From assembly GCF_039978735.1 (NCBI RefSeq), contig NZ_JBDWAS010000052.1, positions 115,697-179,696 of the forward strand: a stretch of 64,000 bases of DNA, written 5' to 3'. Shown here one piece after another: positions 1 to 8,033 of the stretch. The stretch is from Maricaulis sp039978735. GTDB taxonomy: Bacteria > Pseudomonadota > Alphaproteobacteria > Caulobacterales > Maricaulaceae. Numbering within the stretch: the stretch's first letter is position 1; the number at the start of each line of letters is the position of its first letter. The position numbers were made by a program, and so were the translations under genes. Below the pieces are notes generated by a model that was not told the DNA's origin, did not search any database, and was given only the letters and a program-made list of their open reading frames with translations.

Positions 1-278
1 GCTGGCAAAACGACCAGAGCTGGGGGCGAGTAGGCCGGACGAGAAGATGAATTTGTATTTCATCTCCGCCGTTCTCCCGAGAGACGACGGGGCCCATCTT
101 CGCCGACAAGAAGACCAATTCGGCCGGGCTTCAGCTCGCGGACCTCACTGCCCGGCCTATAGGGCGGTACGTTCTCGACCAGGGTCAACCGAACAGGGCC
201 TGGGACATTATCGAGCCGAAACTCCGTCGCAGCCCGACAGGTGCTGTTGCGGGCTGGGGGCTGAAAATATTCCCCTGA
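1..278 (+). pseudogene. DUF3800 protein, decayed C-terminal remnant
   Basis: Frame 3 reads FADKKTNSAGLQLADL, then ARPIGRYVLDQGQPNRAWDI and a final GWGLKIFP before the TGA at 276-278. This is the recognisable C-terminal end of DUF3800 proteins, a family common in mobile and accessory DNA. The preceding family block (GREDEFVFHLRR) is in frame 1 at about 37-72, so the reading frame is shifted between about 75 and 96. Frame 1 also carries a TAG at 31-33 and frame 3 a TGA at 48-50. I infer a dead gene whose 5' part lies outside the window. No function should be assigned. Confidence 0.7.
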
Positions 279-381
279 AAAGCAAAAGGCTCCGGGAAAC
301 CCCAGAGCCAGTCGCCGACCGGGAACAACCCCCAGTCCGATGCAACCAATATAATGAGGCAGGGCGGCCAGGGCAATATCC

Positions 382-560
382 CCCAAGCCGCCACAGCCTC
401 TGCCTCCAGCCGCTCCACCAGCTTAACCCCGGCGCCTGAACACGTCAGGTCCCCGCCGGGATCGCCAGTCCATTCGCCCGCCTCGTGCATGGCGTTGACC
501 GCCTTGCGTATCCGCGGCGCGGCGGCGGCTCCCACGGCACCGGACGGGTTGGCCTTGTCC
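382..560 (-). pseudogene. leuB 3'-end remnant, copy 1
   Basis: The minus strand encodes a degenerate version of the LeuB C-terminus (DKANPSGAVGAA, then RIRKAVNAMHEAGEW and GAGVKLVERLEAEAVAA). It aligns with 2141-2352 of the intact gene. Compared with it, 11 codons are deleted in frame, a Leu is changed to Pro (GDPGG), and the stop codon is changed to TGG at 383-385. It lies in the same orientation as leuB, about 1.6 kb downstream of the leuB stop. Nothing suggests translation: there is no start or ribosome binding site. It is probably the oldest of the two extra tail copies. Confidence 0.85.
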
Positions 561-577
561 GGCGAAGACTGCGACAC

Positions 578-946
578 TTACCGATCCCGCGCATACCGCG
601 CCTCGACCGCAAACTCCGGCAGCCAGCTTTCCCGCCTTTCCACCCAGCATTCATAGGTCGGCGCAAGCTGGTCCGGGCGGTCCAGCGTGCCGAGATGGAT
701 CTCGGTCTCGTTTCCGGTGCGGGCGAAGACGGAGCCGCCGCAATCGGGGCAGAAGTGGCGGCCCTGATAGCTGCGGGTCTCGCCGTCGACGGTGACGGCG
801 TCCTCCGGGAAGATTGCGGCAGCATAAAAGAGTGCGCCGTGATGCTTGCGGCAGTCGAGGCAGTGGCACACGCCGACCCGGTCGGGCCGCCCCGACGCCG
901 CGATCCGCACCTTGCCGCAAAGGCAACCGCCGGTGATCTTCTCCAT
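578..946 (-). CDS. GFA-family zinc-binding protein
   Basis: A 122-residue protein of the GFA (glutathione-dependent formaldehyde-activating enzyme-like) family. It shows the zinc pattern in order: GGCLCGKV near residue 6, CHCLDCRKHHG near residue 31, and FCPDCGGSVF near residue 68. GFA proteins bind zinc; some take part in formaldehyde-glutathione chemistry, but most, including this one, have no defined substrate. The ATG at 946 is chosen because GGAGAGG precedes it; the longer reading frame upstream lacks this. The gene occupies almost all the DNA between leuB-tail copies 1 and 2 and reads in the leuB direction, so it looks like cargo of an inserted cassette. Confidence 0.85.
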   Translation of the reverse strand: MEKITGGCLCGKVRIAASGRPDRVGVCHCLDCRKHHGALFYAAAIFPEDAVTVDGETRSYQGRHFCPDCGGSVFARTGNETEIHLGTLDRPDQLAPTYECWVERRESWLPEFAVEARYARDR

Positions 947-1059
947 GAGACCTCTCCGTCCTGGCCAGGCGGGAAGGCTTACACCGCGAAGGCGCAATCC
1001 GGCCACTGCTGCGGTGAGGATCTTCCCGGGCTGAGCTGTCAGAGCAAACGTGCGCGCTC

Positions 1060-1200
1060 CGCGGCGCTTTGCGCCGCCCCCTCAGTCCGCTTCGCGGACA
1101 GCTCCCCCGCAAGCGGGGCGAGCCCTGATCAGGCTTTCCCTGCGTAGCGGGGGAAGTGGCCGAGCCCGGCCTTGTGCCGGTTGAGGTCGAAGGGGGCCGG
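1060..1200. repeat. Palindrome-rich intergenic element
   Basis: Several short perfect or near-perfect hairpins follow one another: a GCGGCG/CGCCGC stem at 1060-1077, TCCGCTTCGCGGA at 1086-1098, CCCCCGCAAGCGGGG at 1104-1118 and a CCCTGCGTAGCGGGG-type half at 1137-1152. This resembles the dispersed hairpin elements common between genes in Caulobacter-related genomes. No ORF with a credible start lies in 947-1202. Confidence 0.5.
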
Positions 1201-1202
1201 TA

Positions 1203-1321
1203 AGCCCTAAGCCGCCACGGCCTCCGCCTCCAGCCGCTCCACCAGCTTAACCCCGGCGCCCGAACACGTCAGATCCCCGCCGAGATCGCCGGTCCATTCG
1301 CCGGCCTCATGCATGGCGTTG
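1203..1321 (-). repeat. leuB 3'-end direct repeat, copy 2
   Basis: An ungapped 119-bp match to 2138-2256, with 8 differences counted by eye (about 93% identity). All 8 are synonymous in the LeuB frame, so the encoded tail (from NAMHEAGEWTGD to LEAEAVAA plus stop) is identical in protein to that of the intact leuB. Homology begins 4 bp past the stop codon and ends abruptly inside the gene at 1321/2256. With the true leuB end it brackets the toxin-antitoxin pair as direct repeats. Confidence 0.9.
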
Positions 1322-1374
1322 TCACCCCCGTGTCTTCACCCCGCCTCTTCACCCACCCAGTCCCCATCCGAATC

Positions 1375-1402
1375 TTGACATTTCGCCTGTTTTGTCTATT
1401 TT
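1375..1402 (+). promoter_or_regulatory. Probable promoter of toxin-antitoxin operon
   Basis: TTGACA at 1375-1380, a 16-bp spacer and TATTTT at 1397-1402 form a good sigma-70-type promoter. It lies just upstream of the antitoxin start at 1431. A CCAATTGG palindrome at 1406-1413 directly downstream is a possible site for autoregulation by the antitoxin (inference). Confidence 0.55.
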
Positions 1403-1430
1403 GTGCCAATTGGACATTACGAGGCGAGCC

Positions 1431-1685
1431 ATGACCTATGTTCCCGCGACCGATGTGAAGCAGAATTTCGGGCGCTATGTCGAAGAGGCGCAGCATCGCC
1501 CGGTGCATGTGCAGAAGCATGGCCGGGACAGTGTGGTGATCGTCTCGGCGCGTCATTATGCCGAGCTGGTGAAGAACCAGAGATCGCGCGAGGCCGGCGA
1601 GCTCGATGCCGAAACGGTCGACCGGCTGACCGGCGCGCGGATGGACACGCGGCACGACCATCTCGACAGGCTGATGGACGATTAG
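1431..1685 (+). CDS. Phd/YefM-type antitoxin
   Basis: An 84-residue protein with the N-terminal Phd/YefM (prevent-host-death) fold: VPATDVKQNFGRYVEEAQ, then PVHVQKHGRDSVVIVSARHY. Members of this family bind DNA as dimers and neutralise a toxin with their C-terminal tail. The ATG at 1431 is preferred over the upstream TTG at 1392 because GAGG at 1421 gives a ribosome binding site and the family domain begins there. The toxin gene starts one base after the antitoxin stop, so the two are probably translationally coupled. Neutralisation of the neighbouring PemK-like protein is inferred from position. Confidence 0.8.
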   Translation: MTYVPATDVKQNFGRYVEEAQHRPVHVQKHGRDSVVIVSARHYAELVKNQRSREAGELDAETVDRLTGARMDTRHDHLDRLMDD

Positions 1686-1686
1686 C

Positions 1687-2124
1687 ATGGCCTTTCCCGA
1701 ACCCGAAACGGGGCGGGTCATCGGATACAATTTTCTCTGGAGCCATGAGCGCGATGCGGGCGAGAGCGCCGGGCGCAAGGCGCGGCCTGTCCTGATCCTC
1801 GCAGTGCGGGAGATCACGGCCGGCCGTGAGGTCTGGGTCGTGCCGTTTACAGGGCAGGATCACGCGGAGACACCGCACGCGGTGGCCGTGCCGCCACGTG
1901 TGCAAGCGCATCTCGGCCTCACCCGGGATGCCTCCTACATCATCGCCTCGCAGATCAATGTGTTTGTCTGGCCGGGCGCCGACCTGAACCGATATCCTGA
2001 ACGCGATGGTGTTATGGATATCGGCTTCGTGCCGCCTGCCTTGCTCAGGCAGGTGCAAATCGCGCTGCGCTCCGCCTGGGAGAGCCAGGCGGCGGACAAG
2101 ACCGTCCGCGATCCCGCATCGTGA
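1687..2124 (+). CDS. PemK/MazF-family toxin
   Basis: A 145-residue protein resembling PemK/MazF-like growth inhibitors, whose known members are mRNA endoribonucleases. Visible features are a GYNFLWSHERDAGESAGRKA segment followed by RPVLIL (the conserved first beta strands and Arg-Pro motif), a WVVPFTGQ strand, and an IIASQINVF strand near the middle that corresponds to the D/SQI(R/N) region of the family. It follows the Phd-type antitoxin by one base and ends 17 bp from the convergent leuB stop. Phd antitoxins usually pair with Doc or RelE folds, so this Phd+PemK pairing is a mixed type. The family call is from motif recognition. Confidence 0.7.
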   Translation: MAFPEPETGRVIGYNFLWSHERDAGESAGRKARPVLILAVREITAGREVWVVPFTGQDHAETPHAVAVPPRVQAHLGLTRDASYIIASQINVFVWPGADLNRYPERDGVMDIGFVPPALLRQVQIALRSAWESQAADKTVRDPAS

Positions 2125-2141
2125 AGCGTATCGTGGCAGCC

Positions 2142-3200
2142 CTAAGCCGCCACGGCCTCCGCCTCCAGCCGTTCCACCAGCTTCACACCGGCGCCTGAAC
2201 ACGTCAGGTCTCCGCCCAGATCGCCGGTCCATTCGCCGGCCTCGTGCATGGCGTTGACCGCCTTGCGGATGCGGGCGGCGGCGTCGGTTTCGCCCAAGGA
2301 TTCCAGGAGCTGGGCGGCGGCTTCGATGGCGCCGAACGGGTTGGCCTTGTCCTGGCCGGCAATGTCGGGGGCCGAGCCGTGGATGGGTTCGAAAATGCCG
2401 GGACGGGCCTCGCCCAGCGAGGCGGAGCCCAAAAGGCCGATTGAGCCGGGCAGCATGGAGGCCTCGTCGGACAGGATGTCGCCGAACATGTTCTCGGTGA
2501 CGATGACGTCGAAACTGGCCGGGGCGCGCAAGAGGTGCATCGCCGCGGCGTCGACATACATGTGGTCGAGGGCGATATCGGGATAGTCGCGCGCGCCCAT
2601 CTCCGAGACGGTCTCGCGCCACAGGCGGCTGGTTTCCAGCACATTGGCCTTGTCCACCGAGGTGAGACGGCCGCGGCGCAGGCGGGCCTGTTCGAAGGCG
2701 ACGCGGGCGACGCGGGCAATCTCCGCGCGGCTGTAGGTGCAGGTGTCGGAGGCCTGGCTGTCCGTGCGCTCGCGCAGGCCGAAATAGATGCCGCCGGTCA
2801 GTTCGCGCACGATCAAAAGGTCCGTCCCCGCTACGAGATCGGCTCGCAGCGGGGACTTGTCCGCCAGCGCGGGGTGCACGCTGGCAGGTCTCAGATTGGC
2901 ATAGACGCCGAGCGCCTTGCGCAGGGCCAGAAGGCCGGCTTCGGGGCGCGAGGGGGCCTGGTCCCATTTGGGTCCGCCCACTGCGCCGAGGAAGACCGCG
3001 TCGGCGGCCTGGCAGGCAGCCAGGGTCTCGTCGGTCAGGGGTTCGCCATAGCGGTCGATCGAGGCGCCGCCGAAAGCGTGCTCCTCGAACCGGACCGAAA
3101 AGCCGGACAGGGCGGCAGCCCGTTCGATGACGGCGCGGGCGACGCGGGTGATTTCCGGGCCGATCCCGTCACCGGGCAGAAGGACGATGCGATAGGTCAT
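2142..3200 (-). CDS. leuB: 3-isopropylmalate dehydrogenase
   Basis: A 352-residue enzyme of normal family length. It oxidises and decarboxylates 3-isopropylmalate with NAD to 2-oxoisocaproate, the third reaction of leucine synthesis, in the cytosol. The N-terminus has LLPGDGIGPEI, the middle has RELTGGIYFG, and the C-terminal half has NMFGDILSDEASMLPGSIGL with the metal-binding aspartates. It is the last gene of the ilv-leu operon, and its start overlaps the leuD stop by 4 bp (ATGA). Its last 119 and about 212 bp are repeated downstream at 1203-1321 and 382-560, so this 3' end appears to be an insertion or recombination hotspot. Confidence 0.97.
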   Translation of the reverse strand: MTYRIVLLPGDGIGPEITRVARAVIERAAALSGFSVRFEEHAFGGASIDRYGEPLTDETLAACQAADAVFLGAVGGPKWDQAPSRPEAGLLALRKALGVYANLRPASVHPALADKSPLRADLVAGTDLLIVRELTGGIYFGLRERTDSQASDTCTYSRAEIARVARVAFEQARLRRGRLTSVDKANVLETSRLWRETVSEMGARDYPDIALDHMYVDAAAMHLLRAPASFDVIVTENMFGDILSDEASMLPGSIGLLGSASLGEARPGIFEPIHGSAPDIAGQDKANPFGAIEAAAQLLESLGETDAAARIRKAVNAMHEAGEWTGDLGGDLTCSGAGVKLVERLEAEAVAA

Positions 3201-3775
3201 GCGGTCTGTGTCTCGTAAGCGGTGATGGCGTCTTCGTTGGCGGTGAGGAAGCCGAGCGGGTCGGTGCCTTCCATCAGGCAGTGCCGGGCGAAGGGTTCGA
3301 TCGTGAAGTCGAAACCGGGCCCGTTGCCCATCTCGACGCGCTGGGCGGCAAGGTCGACGGTGATCTCGACATCGGGATGGGCCAGCAGCCAGTCATGCGC
3401 CTCTTTCGGGGCGAGGATCGGCAGGAGGCCGTTCTTGGCCGCATTGGAGCGGAAGATGTCGGCGATCTCCGAGGAGATGACGGCGCGGAAGCCGAAATCG
3501 TGCAGCGCCCAGGGCGCATGCTCGCGCGAGGAGCCGCAGCCGAAATTGCGCCCTGCCACAAGGATGCGGTGGGTTTCCGTGTCCAGCGCGTTGAGGGCGA
3601 CGGTCTCCAGCGGCTTGCCCTCACTGTCATAGCGCCAGTCGTGGAAGGCCTTGTCGCCCAGCCCGTCGCGCGAGGTCGTGGTGAGGAAGCGCGCGGGGAT
3701 GATCTGGTCGGTGTCGATGTCTTCCTGGTCGATCACGAAAGTGCGGCTGGTCAGCGCGGTGAAGCGTTCAGGCAT
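3197..3775 (-). CDS. leuD: 3-isopropylmalate dehydratase small subunit
   Basis: A 192-residue small subunit that pairs with LeuC to isomerise 2-isopropylmalate to 3-isopropylmalate. Diagnostic features are VIDQEDIDTDQIIPARFL near the N-terminus and GRNFGCGSSREHAPWAL near residue 70, which form the mobile aconitase swivel domain. The start overlaps the leuC stop by 8 bp and its stop overlaps leuB by 4 bp, so the three genes are translationally coupled. Length is typical of the bacterial two-subunit enzyme. Confidence 0.97.
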   Translation of the reverse strand: MPERFTALTSRTFVIDQEDIDTDQIIPARFLTTTSRDGLGDKAFHDWRYDSEGKPLETVALNALDTETHRILVAGRNFGCGSSREHAPWALHDFGFRAVISSEIADIFRSNAAKNGLLPILAPKEAHDWLLAHPDVEITVDLAAQRVEMGNGPGFDFTIEPFARHCLMEGTDPLGFLTANEDAITAYETQTA

Positions 3776-5198
3776 GGGCGGGCTCCATCAGCGTGGCCGG
3801 GTCGATGACATGGCCGGCGATCGCGGCTGCGGCGGCCGTGGCCGGGCTGGCCAGCACGGTGCGCGCGCCGGGACCCTGGCGGCCCTCGAAATTGCGGTTC
3901 GAGGTGGAGACGATCAGCTGGCCCGGCTCGCCCTTGTCGCCATTCATGGCGATGCACATGGAACAGCCCGGCTGGCGCCACTCCGCGCCGGCCTCGATGA
4001 AGATCCGGTCCAGCCCTTCCGCCTCGGCCTGTTTGCGCACGGCGACCGAGCCGGGCACCACGAGGGCGCGCACGCCTTGCGCCACCCGGCGTCCGCTCAT
4101 GATCGCGGCGGCAGCGCGCAGGTCTGTGATGCGCGAATTGGTGCACGAGCCGATGAAGACCTGGTCGACCTTCGCGCCGGAAACCGGCTTTCCCGCCTCG
4201 AACTGCATATAGCCCAGCGCGCGGGCATGGGAGGCCGACCGTGCGGCCGGAACCGGGGCGTCGACGGCGATGCCGGTATCCGGTGCCGTGCCCCAGGTGA
4301 CCATCGGCCGGATCTGTGTCGCGTCGATCATCACCTCACGATCGAAGCGCGCGCCCGGATCGGAGCGGAAATGTGACCAGCGTGTCACCGCCATGTCCCA
4401 CTTATCGGGGTCTGACGGCACATGTTCGCGACCCTTAAGCCACGCAAATGTGGTCTCGTCGGCGGCAATCATCCCCGCGCGCGCGCCCGCCTCGATCGAC
4501 ATGTTGCAGACCGTCATCCGGCCCTCCATGTCGAGCGCCTCGATCGCCTCGCCGGCATATTCGATCACGCATCCCGTACCGCCATCCACACCGATCTCGG
4601 CGATCACCGCGAGGATGATATCCTTGGCCGAAACGCCTGGCGCAGTAGGGCCGTCCAGTGTGATCCGCATGGATTTCGGCTTGCGCTGCAACAGGCATTG
4701 CGTCGCCAGCACATGGCCGACTTCCGTCGTGCCGATCCCGAAGGCCAGCGCTCCGAAAGCGCCATGGGTGGCGGTATGGCTGTCACCGCACACAATCGTC
4801 ATGCCCGGCTGGGTCGCCCCCAGTTCCGGCCCGATCACATGCACCACACCGCGATGCTCACTATCCCAGCCATGCAGGGTAATCCCGTGCGCCGACGCAT
4901 TCGCCTGCAGGGTCTCGACCTGCTTGCGGGCGGCCTCGGTGGCATAGGGCGGGGTCTCGCCGGGGGCGAAATCCAGCGTTGGCGTTGCGTGATCGATCGT
5001 CGCCAGGGTGCGGTCGGGCCGGCGCACCTTGAGGCCGCGCCCGGCCAGCACCGAAAAGGCCTGGGGCGAGGTGACCTCATGCACCAGGTGCAGGTCGACA
5101 TAGAGCATGGCCGGCGTGTCGGCCGTCTCCGCCTTGACCAGGTGGGCGTCCCAGACCTTCTCGAACAGGGATCGCGGACGCCCGCTATCAGGCGACAT
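3768..5198 (-). CDS. leuC: 3-isopropylmalate dehydratase large subunit
   Basis: A 476-residue aconitase-family large subunit that carries the 4Fe-4S cluster. The cluster cysteines are visible in VFIGSCTNSRITDLR and in the GCSMC motif near the C-terminus; the substrate region CGDSHTATHGAFGALAFGIG is also present. The reading frame stays open upstream to 5441. I chose the ATG at 5198 (MSPDSGRPRSLFEKVWDAHL) because the family begins there and it overlaps the ilvE 3' end by only 11 bp. It acts with LeuD in leucine synthesis. Confidence 0.95.
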   Translation of the reverse strand: MSPDSGRPRSLFEKVWDAHLVKAETADTPAMLYVDLHLVHEVTSPQAFSVLAGRGLKVRRPDRTLATIDHATPTLDFAPGETPPYATEAARKQVETLQANASAHGITLHGWDSEHRGVVHVIGPELGATQPGMTIVCGDSHTATHGAFGALAFGIGTTEVGHVLATQCLLQRKPKSMRITLDGPTAPGVSAKDIILAVIAEIGVDGGTGCVIEYAGEAIEALDMEGRMTVCNMSIEAGARAGMIAADETTFAWLKGREHVPSDPDKWDMAVTRWSHFRSDPGARFDREVMIDATQIRPMVTWGTAPDTGIAVDAPVPAARSASHARALGYMQFEAGKPVSGAKVDQVFIGSCTNSRITDLRAAAAIMSGRRVAQGVRALVVPGSVAVRKQAEAEGLDRIFIEAGAEWRQPGCSMCIAMNGDKGEPGQLIVSTSNRNFEGRQGPGARTVLASPATAAAAAIAGHVIDPATLMEPAHA

Positions 5199-6144
5199 GC
5201 TGGACCTCCATCGGATTGTCCTGCACCGGCTGCAGCCAGCCGTGATGGTCCGGGGTCTCGCCGGTGAACAGGCCGAAGAAGCGCTCCTGCATCTTTTCCG
5301 CGACCGGGCCACGGCCGCCGCAGCGCACGATATGGCCGTCGACCGAGCGCACCGGCGTGATCTCGGCGGCGGTGCCGGTGAAGAAGATCTCGTCGGCGAC
5401 ATAGAGGCTTTCGCGCGACAGGGTCTGCTCGCGCACGTCATAGCCTTCCGCCTCGGCCAGCTTGATCACGCTGTCGCGGGTCAGGCCGGACAGGATGGAG
5501 GCCGAGGTCGGCGGCGTGCGGATGATGCCGTCGGAGACGACGAAGATGTTCTCGCCGGCGCCTTCGGACACCAGGCCGTTGACGTCCAGGCCGATGCCTT
5601 CGTCGAAGCCGCGCGAGTGAGCTTCATGGCTGATCAGCACGGAAGAGAGGTAGTTGCCGCCGGCCTTGGCACCGGTCGGGATGGTGTTGGGTGCGGCCCG
5701 GTTCCAGCTGGAGATGCAGCAATTCACGCCCTTGGACAGGGCTTCCTCGCCCAGATAGGCGCCCCAGGGGAAGGCCGCGATGCAGACATCGATACTGGTG
5801 TCCTTGCCGGGCAGGACGCCGATCCCGCCATAGCCGAAATAGGCGATCGGCCGGATATAGGCATTCTTGAGATGATTGGCGCGCACCGCCATGCGGCAGG
5901 CGGCCTCGATCTCCTCCTGCGTGTAGGGGATCGGCATGTGGTAGACGCGCGCGGAATCGAACAGGCGCCGGATGTGGTCGGTGAGCCGGAAGATCACCGG
6001 GCCGGACGGCGTGTCGTAACAGCGGATGCCCTCGAACACCGAGGTGCCATAATGCAGGGCGTGGCTCAGCACATGGGTCTGGGCTTCGTGCCAGTCGATG
6101 AGTTCGCCATTGCGCCAGATGAAGTCGGTTTCGGAAATAGCCAT
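5188..6144 (-). CDS. ilvE: Branched-chain amino acid aminotransferase
   Basis: A 318-residue fold-type IV PLP enzyme that catalyses the last transamination to leucine, isoleucine and valine with glutamate as donor. HALHYGTSVFEGIRCY near residue 30 and the PLP lysine in TGAKAGGNYLSS near residue 160 are visible, as are EGAGENIF and the later TGTAAEITPV phosphate-binding loops. It sits between leuA and leuC in the operon, which fits its shared role in all three pathways. Length and motifs match the class I bacterial IlvE group. Confidence 0.96.
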   Translation of the reverse strand: MAISETDFIWRNGELIDWHEAQTHVLSHALHYGTSVFEGIRCYDTPSGPVIFRLTDHIRRLFDSARVYHMPIPYTQEEIEAACRMAVRANHLKNAYIRPIAYFGYGGIGVLPGKDTSIDVCIAAFPWGAYLGEEALSKGVNCCISSWNRAAPNTIPTGAKAGGNYLSSVLISHEAHSRGFDEGIGLDVNGLVSEGAGENIFVVSDGIIRTPPTSASILSGLTRDSVIKLAEAEGYDVREQTLSRESLYVADEIFFTGTAAEITPVRSVDGHIVRCGGRGPVAEKMQERFFGLFTGETPDHHGWLQPVQDNPMEVQHVA

Positions 6145-6160
6145 GGTCTTGGTGTCCTGA

Positions 6161-7750
6161 TCAGACGGCGTGTGCCGGTGTGGGTTGGTTGGCCTCGGCC
6201 CGGTCGTAGGCTTCGCCGCGATCGAGGGTGAACAGAAGGGCGTCGATGGCTGCGGTTACGATGTCCGGCCCGCGGGCCCGGCCGGAGAAGCGGCGGCCGT
6301 CGATCTCGACCTCGATATCGGCCACGAATTCGCGGCCCGTGCCATTGGCCCGCATGCGGGTTTCCAGGCTGATGACATCGACATCGGTGCCGGTGATCCG
6401 CTGGACGGCCGCAAAAGCCGCGGCAACCGGTCCGTCGCCCGAGGCGATGTCGGAGATGCGGCCCCGCACGGGGTGTTCCAGCTCTATACGGGCAAACTGC
6501 TTGGGCCTGCGGCCGGCCGTGGTGCGCAGCTCGGTGCGCAGTACCGTCCATTGCGAACCGGAGGCCGAATAGCCCTCCATCATCGCAACCAGATCGGCAT
6601 CATTGATCTCGCCATGCAGGTCGGCCGCGGCCTTGAACTGGGCGAAGATCTCGTTGAGCCGTTCCGGATCGGGCTGGTAGCCCAGCTTGGCCAGGCGCTG
6701 CGACAGGGCGTGCTTGCCCGAATGCTTGCCCAGCACCAGCGAGGAGCCGGGAACGCCGACGCTCTCCGGGGTCATGATCTCGTAGGTGCGCCGGTCGGCA
6801 ATCATGCCGTGCTGGTGAATGCCGGCCTCGTGGGCGAAGGCATTCTTGCCGACGATGGCCTTGTTGGGTGCCACGGCCGTTCCGGTCATGCGGGACAGGC
6901 GCTGGCTGGCGGCCCAGATCTGGGTCGCGTCGGCATGACTGACGGCGGGGAAGATGTCGGCCCGCACTTGCAGCGCCATGACGATCTCCTCGAGCGAGCA
7001 ATTGCCCGCCCGTTCGCCAATGCCGTTGATGGCACACTCGACCTGGCGCGCGCCGGCTTTCACGGCAGCCAGCGAGTTGGCGACGGCGAGGCCCAGATCA
7101 TTGTGGCAATGAGCCGAGAAGATCACATGGTCCGGCCGTTCCACCTTCGCCACCAGGTCGGCAAAGACGCGATAGATCTCGTCCGGTTCGGAATATCCCA
7201 CCGTGTCCGGCACGTTCAGCACGTCGGCGCCGTTCCGGGCGGCACAGCTCAGGGCTTCGATGAGGAATTCCGGTTCCGTGCGCAGGGCGTCCTCGGCCGA
7301 GAATTCGATCTCGTCGAACCGGCCCGCAGCGTGCTTCAGGCAGCGCTCGATGGTCTGGATCACCTCGCGGCGCGACAGGCGCAGCTTGGCTTCACGGTGG
7401 ATGGGACTGGTAGCGATGAAGATATGCAGCCGGCTGCGCTGCGCCGGTTCCAGCGCATAGGCCGCCGCGTCGATATCCTTCTCCGTCGCCCGCGCCAGCG
7501 AGCAGATCGTCGGGCCGCGGACTTCCTGGGCGATCAGGCGGATGGCTTCGGCATCGCCCGGCGATGCGGCGGCAAAGCCGGCCTCCATCGTATCGACCCG
7601 CAGATTGGCCAGGAGATGTGCCATCTCCAGCTTCTCAGGCGCGGTCATGGAGAAGCCGGGGGCCTGTTCGCCGTCGCGCAGCGTCGTGTCGAAAATGTGC
7701 AGCCGTTCTGGCTGGCTGCTGGGTACGGGGCTCAATTTCGGGGCGGACAT
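6161..7750 (-). CDS. leuA: 2-isopropylmalate synthase
   Basis: A 529-residue enzyme that condenses acetyl-CoA with 2-oxoisovalerate, the committed step of leucine synthesis. The TIM-barrel catalytic motifs HIFDTTLRDGEQAPGFSM near residue 18 and FSAHCHNDLGLAVANS near residue 210 are present, as is HEAGIHQHGM near residue 312. The C-terminal 140 residues form the LeuA allosteric domain that normally gives leucine feedback inhibition. The start overlaps the end of ilvN by 19 bp, so translation is probably coupled. About 16 bp separates it from ilvE. Confidence 0.96.
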   Translation of the reverse strand: MSAPKLSPVPSSQPERLHIFDTTLRDGEQAPGFSMTAPEKLEMAHLLANLRVDTMEAGFAAASPGDAEAIRLIAQEVRGPTICSLARATEKDIDAAAYALEPAQRSRLHIFIATSPIHREAKLRLSRREVIQTIERCLKHAAGRFDEIEFSAEDALRTEPEFLIEALSCAARNGADVLNVPDTVGYSEPDEIYRVFADLVAKVERPDHVIFSAHCHNDLGLAVANSLAAVKAGARQVECAINGIGERAGNCSLEEIVMALQVRADIFPAVSHADATQIWAASQRLSRMTGTAVAPNKAIVGKNAFAHEAGIHQHGMIADRRTYEIMTPESVGVPGSSLVLGKHSGKHALSQRLAKLGYQPDPERLNEIFAQFKAAADLHGEINDADLVAMMEGYSASGSQWTVLRTELRTTAGRRPKQFARIELEHPVRGRISDIASGDGPVAAAFAAVQRITGTDVDVISLETRMRANGTGREFVADIEVEIDGRRFSGRARGPDIVTAAIDALLFTLDRGEAYDRAEANQPTPAHAV

Positions 7751-8031
7751 GCCTGTCTCCAGTGATATGAGGCGTGAGCCGCTTCGGCGGCCGCAATTTC
7801 AGGGGTGAAGACGGCGCGTACATCCATCAGGCGTCCGATCTGGCGGATCAGCACATCCAGCTGACGCGCCGCATCGCGCGGCGTCACCTGCAAGGTGATG
7901 GTGGACTGGCCTTCACGCGCTTCGCTCTTGTCCAGCGTGCCGATCGTGTAGCCACGGCGCTCGACAAGTCCGATGAGGCGCATCAGGGCGCCTTCGGCTT
8001 CGGCAAGTTCGATGATGAGCGTGTTGAGCAT
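7732..8031 (-). CDS. ilvN: Acetolactate synthase small subunit (short, IlvM-like)
   Basis: A 99-residue single-ACT-domain protein (MLNTLIIELAEAEGALMRLI, then GLVERRGYTIGTLDKSEA and STITLQVTP). It is the regulatory subunit of acetolactate synthase. It is about 60-70 residues shorter than the usual IlvN/IlvH and lacks their C-terminal domain, so in size it resembles enterobacterial IlvM. Valine sensitivity therefore cannot be assumed. It starts 3 bp after the ilvB stop and overlaps the leuA start by 19 bp. Confidence 0.88.
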   Translation of the reverse strand: MLNTLIIELAEAEGALMRLIGLVERRGYTIGTLDKSEAREGQSTITLQVTPRDAARQLDVLIRQIGRLMDVRAVFTPEIAAAEAAHASYHWRQACPPRN

Positions 8032-8033
8032 GA

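Noticed and set aside
279..381. tRNA or att-like structure next to leuB tail copy 1
   Set aside because: No cloverleaf or CCA-like end can be drawn; only a weak GGCTC/GAGCC hairpin is present.
185..577. 130-residue minus-strand ORF containing LeuB-like sequence
   Set aside because: It is read-through of the decayed leuB tail whose stop became TGG; no start, no ribosome binding site and no homology in the extension.
6170..7765. 531-residue plus-strand open frame opposite leuA
   Set aside because: Antisense shadow; leuA has all catalytic motifs on the other strand.
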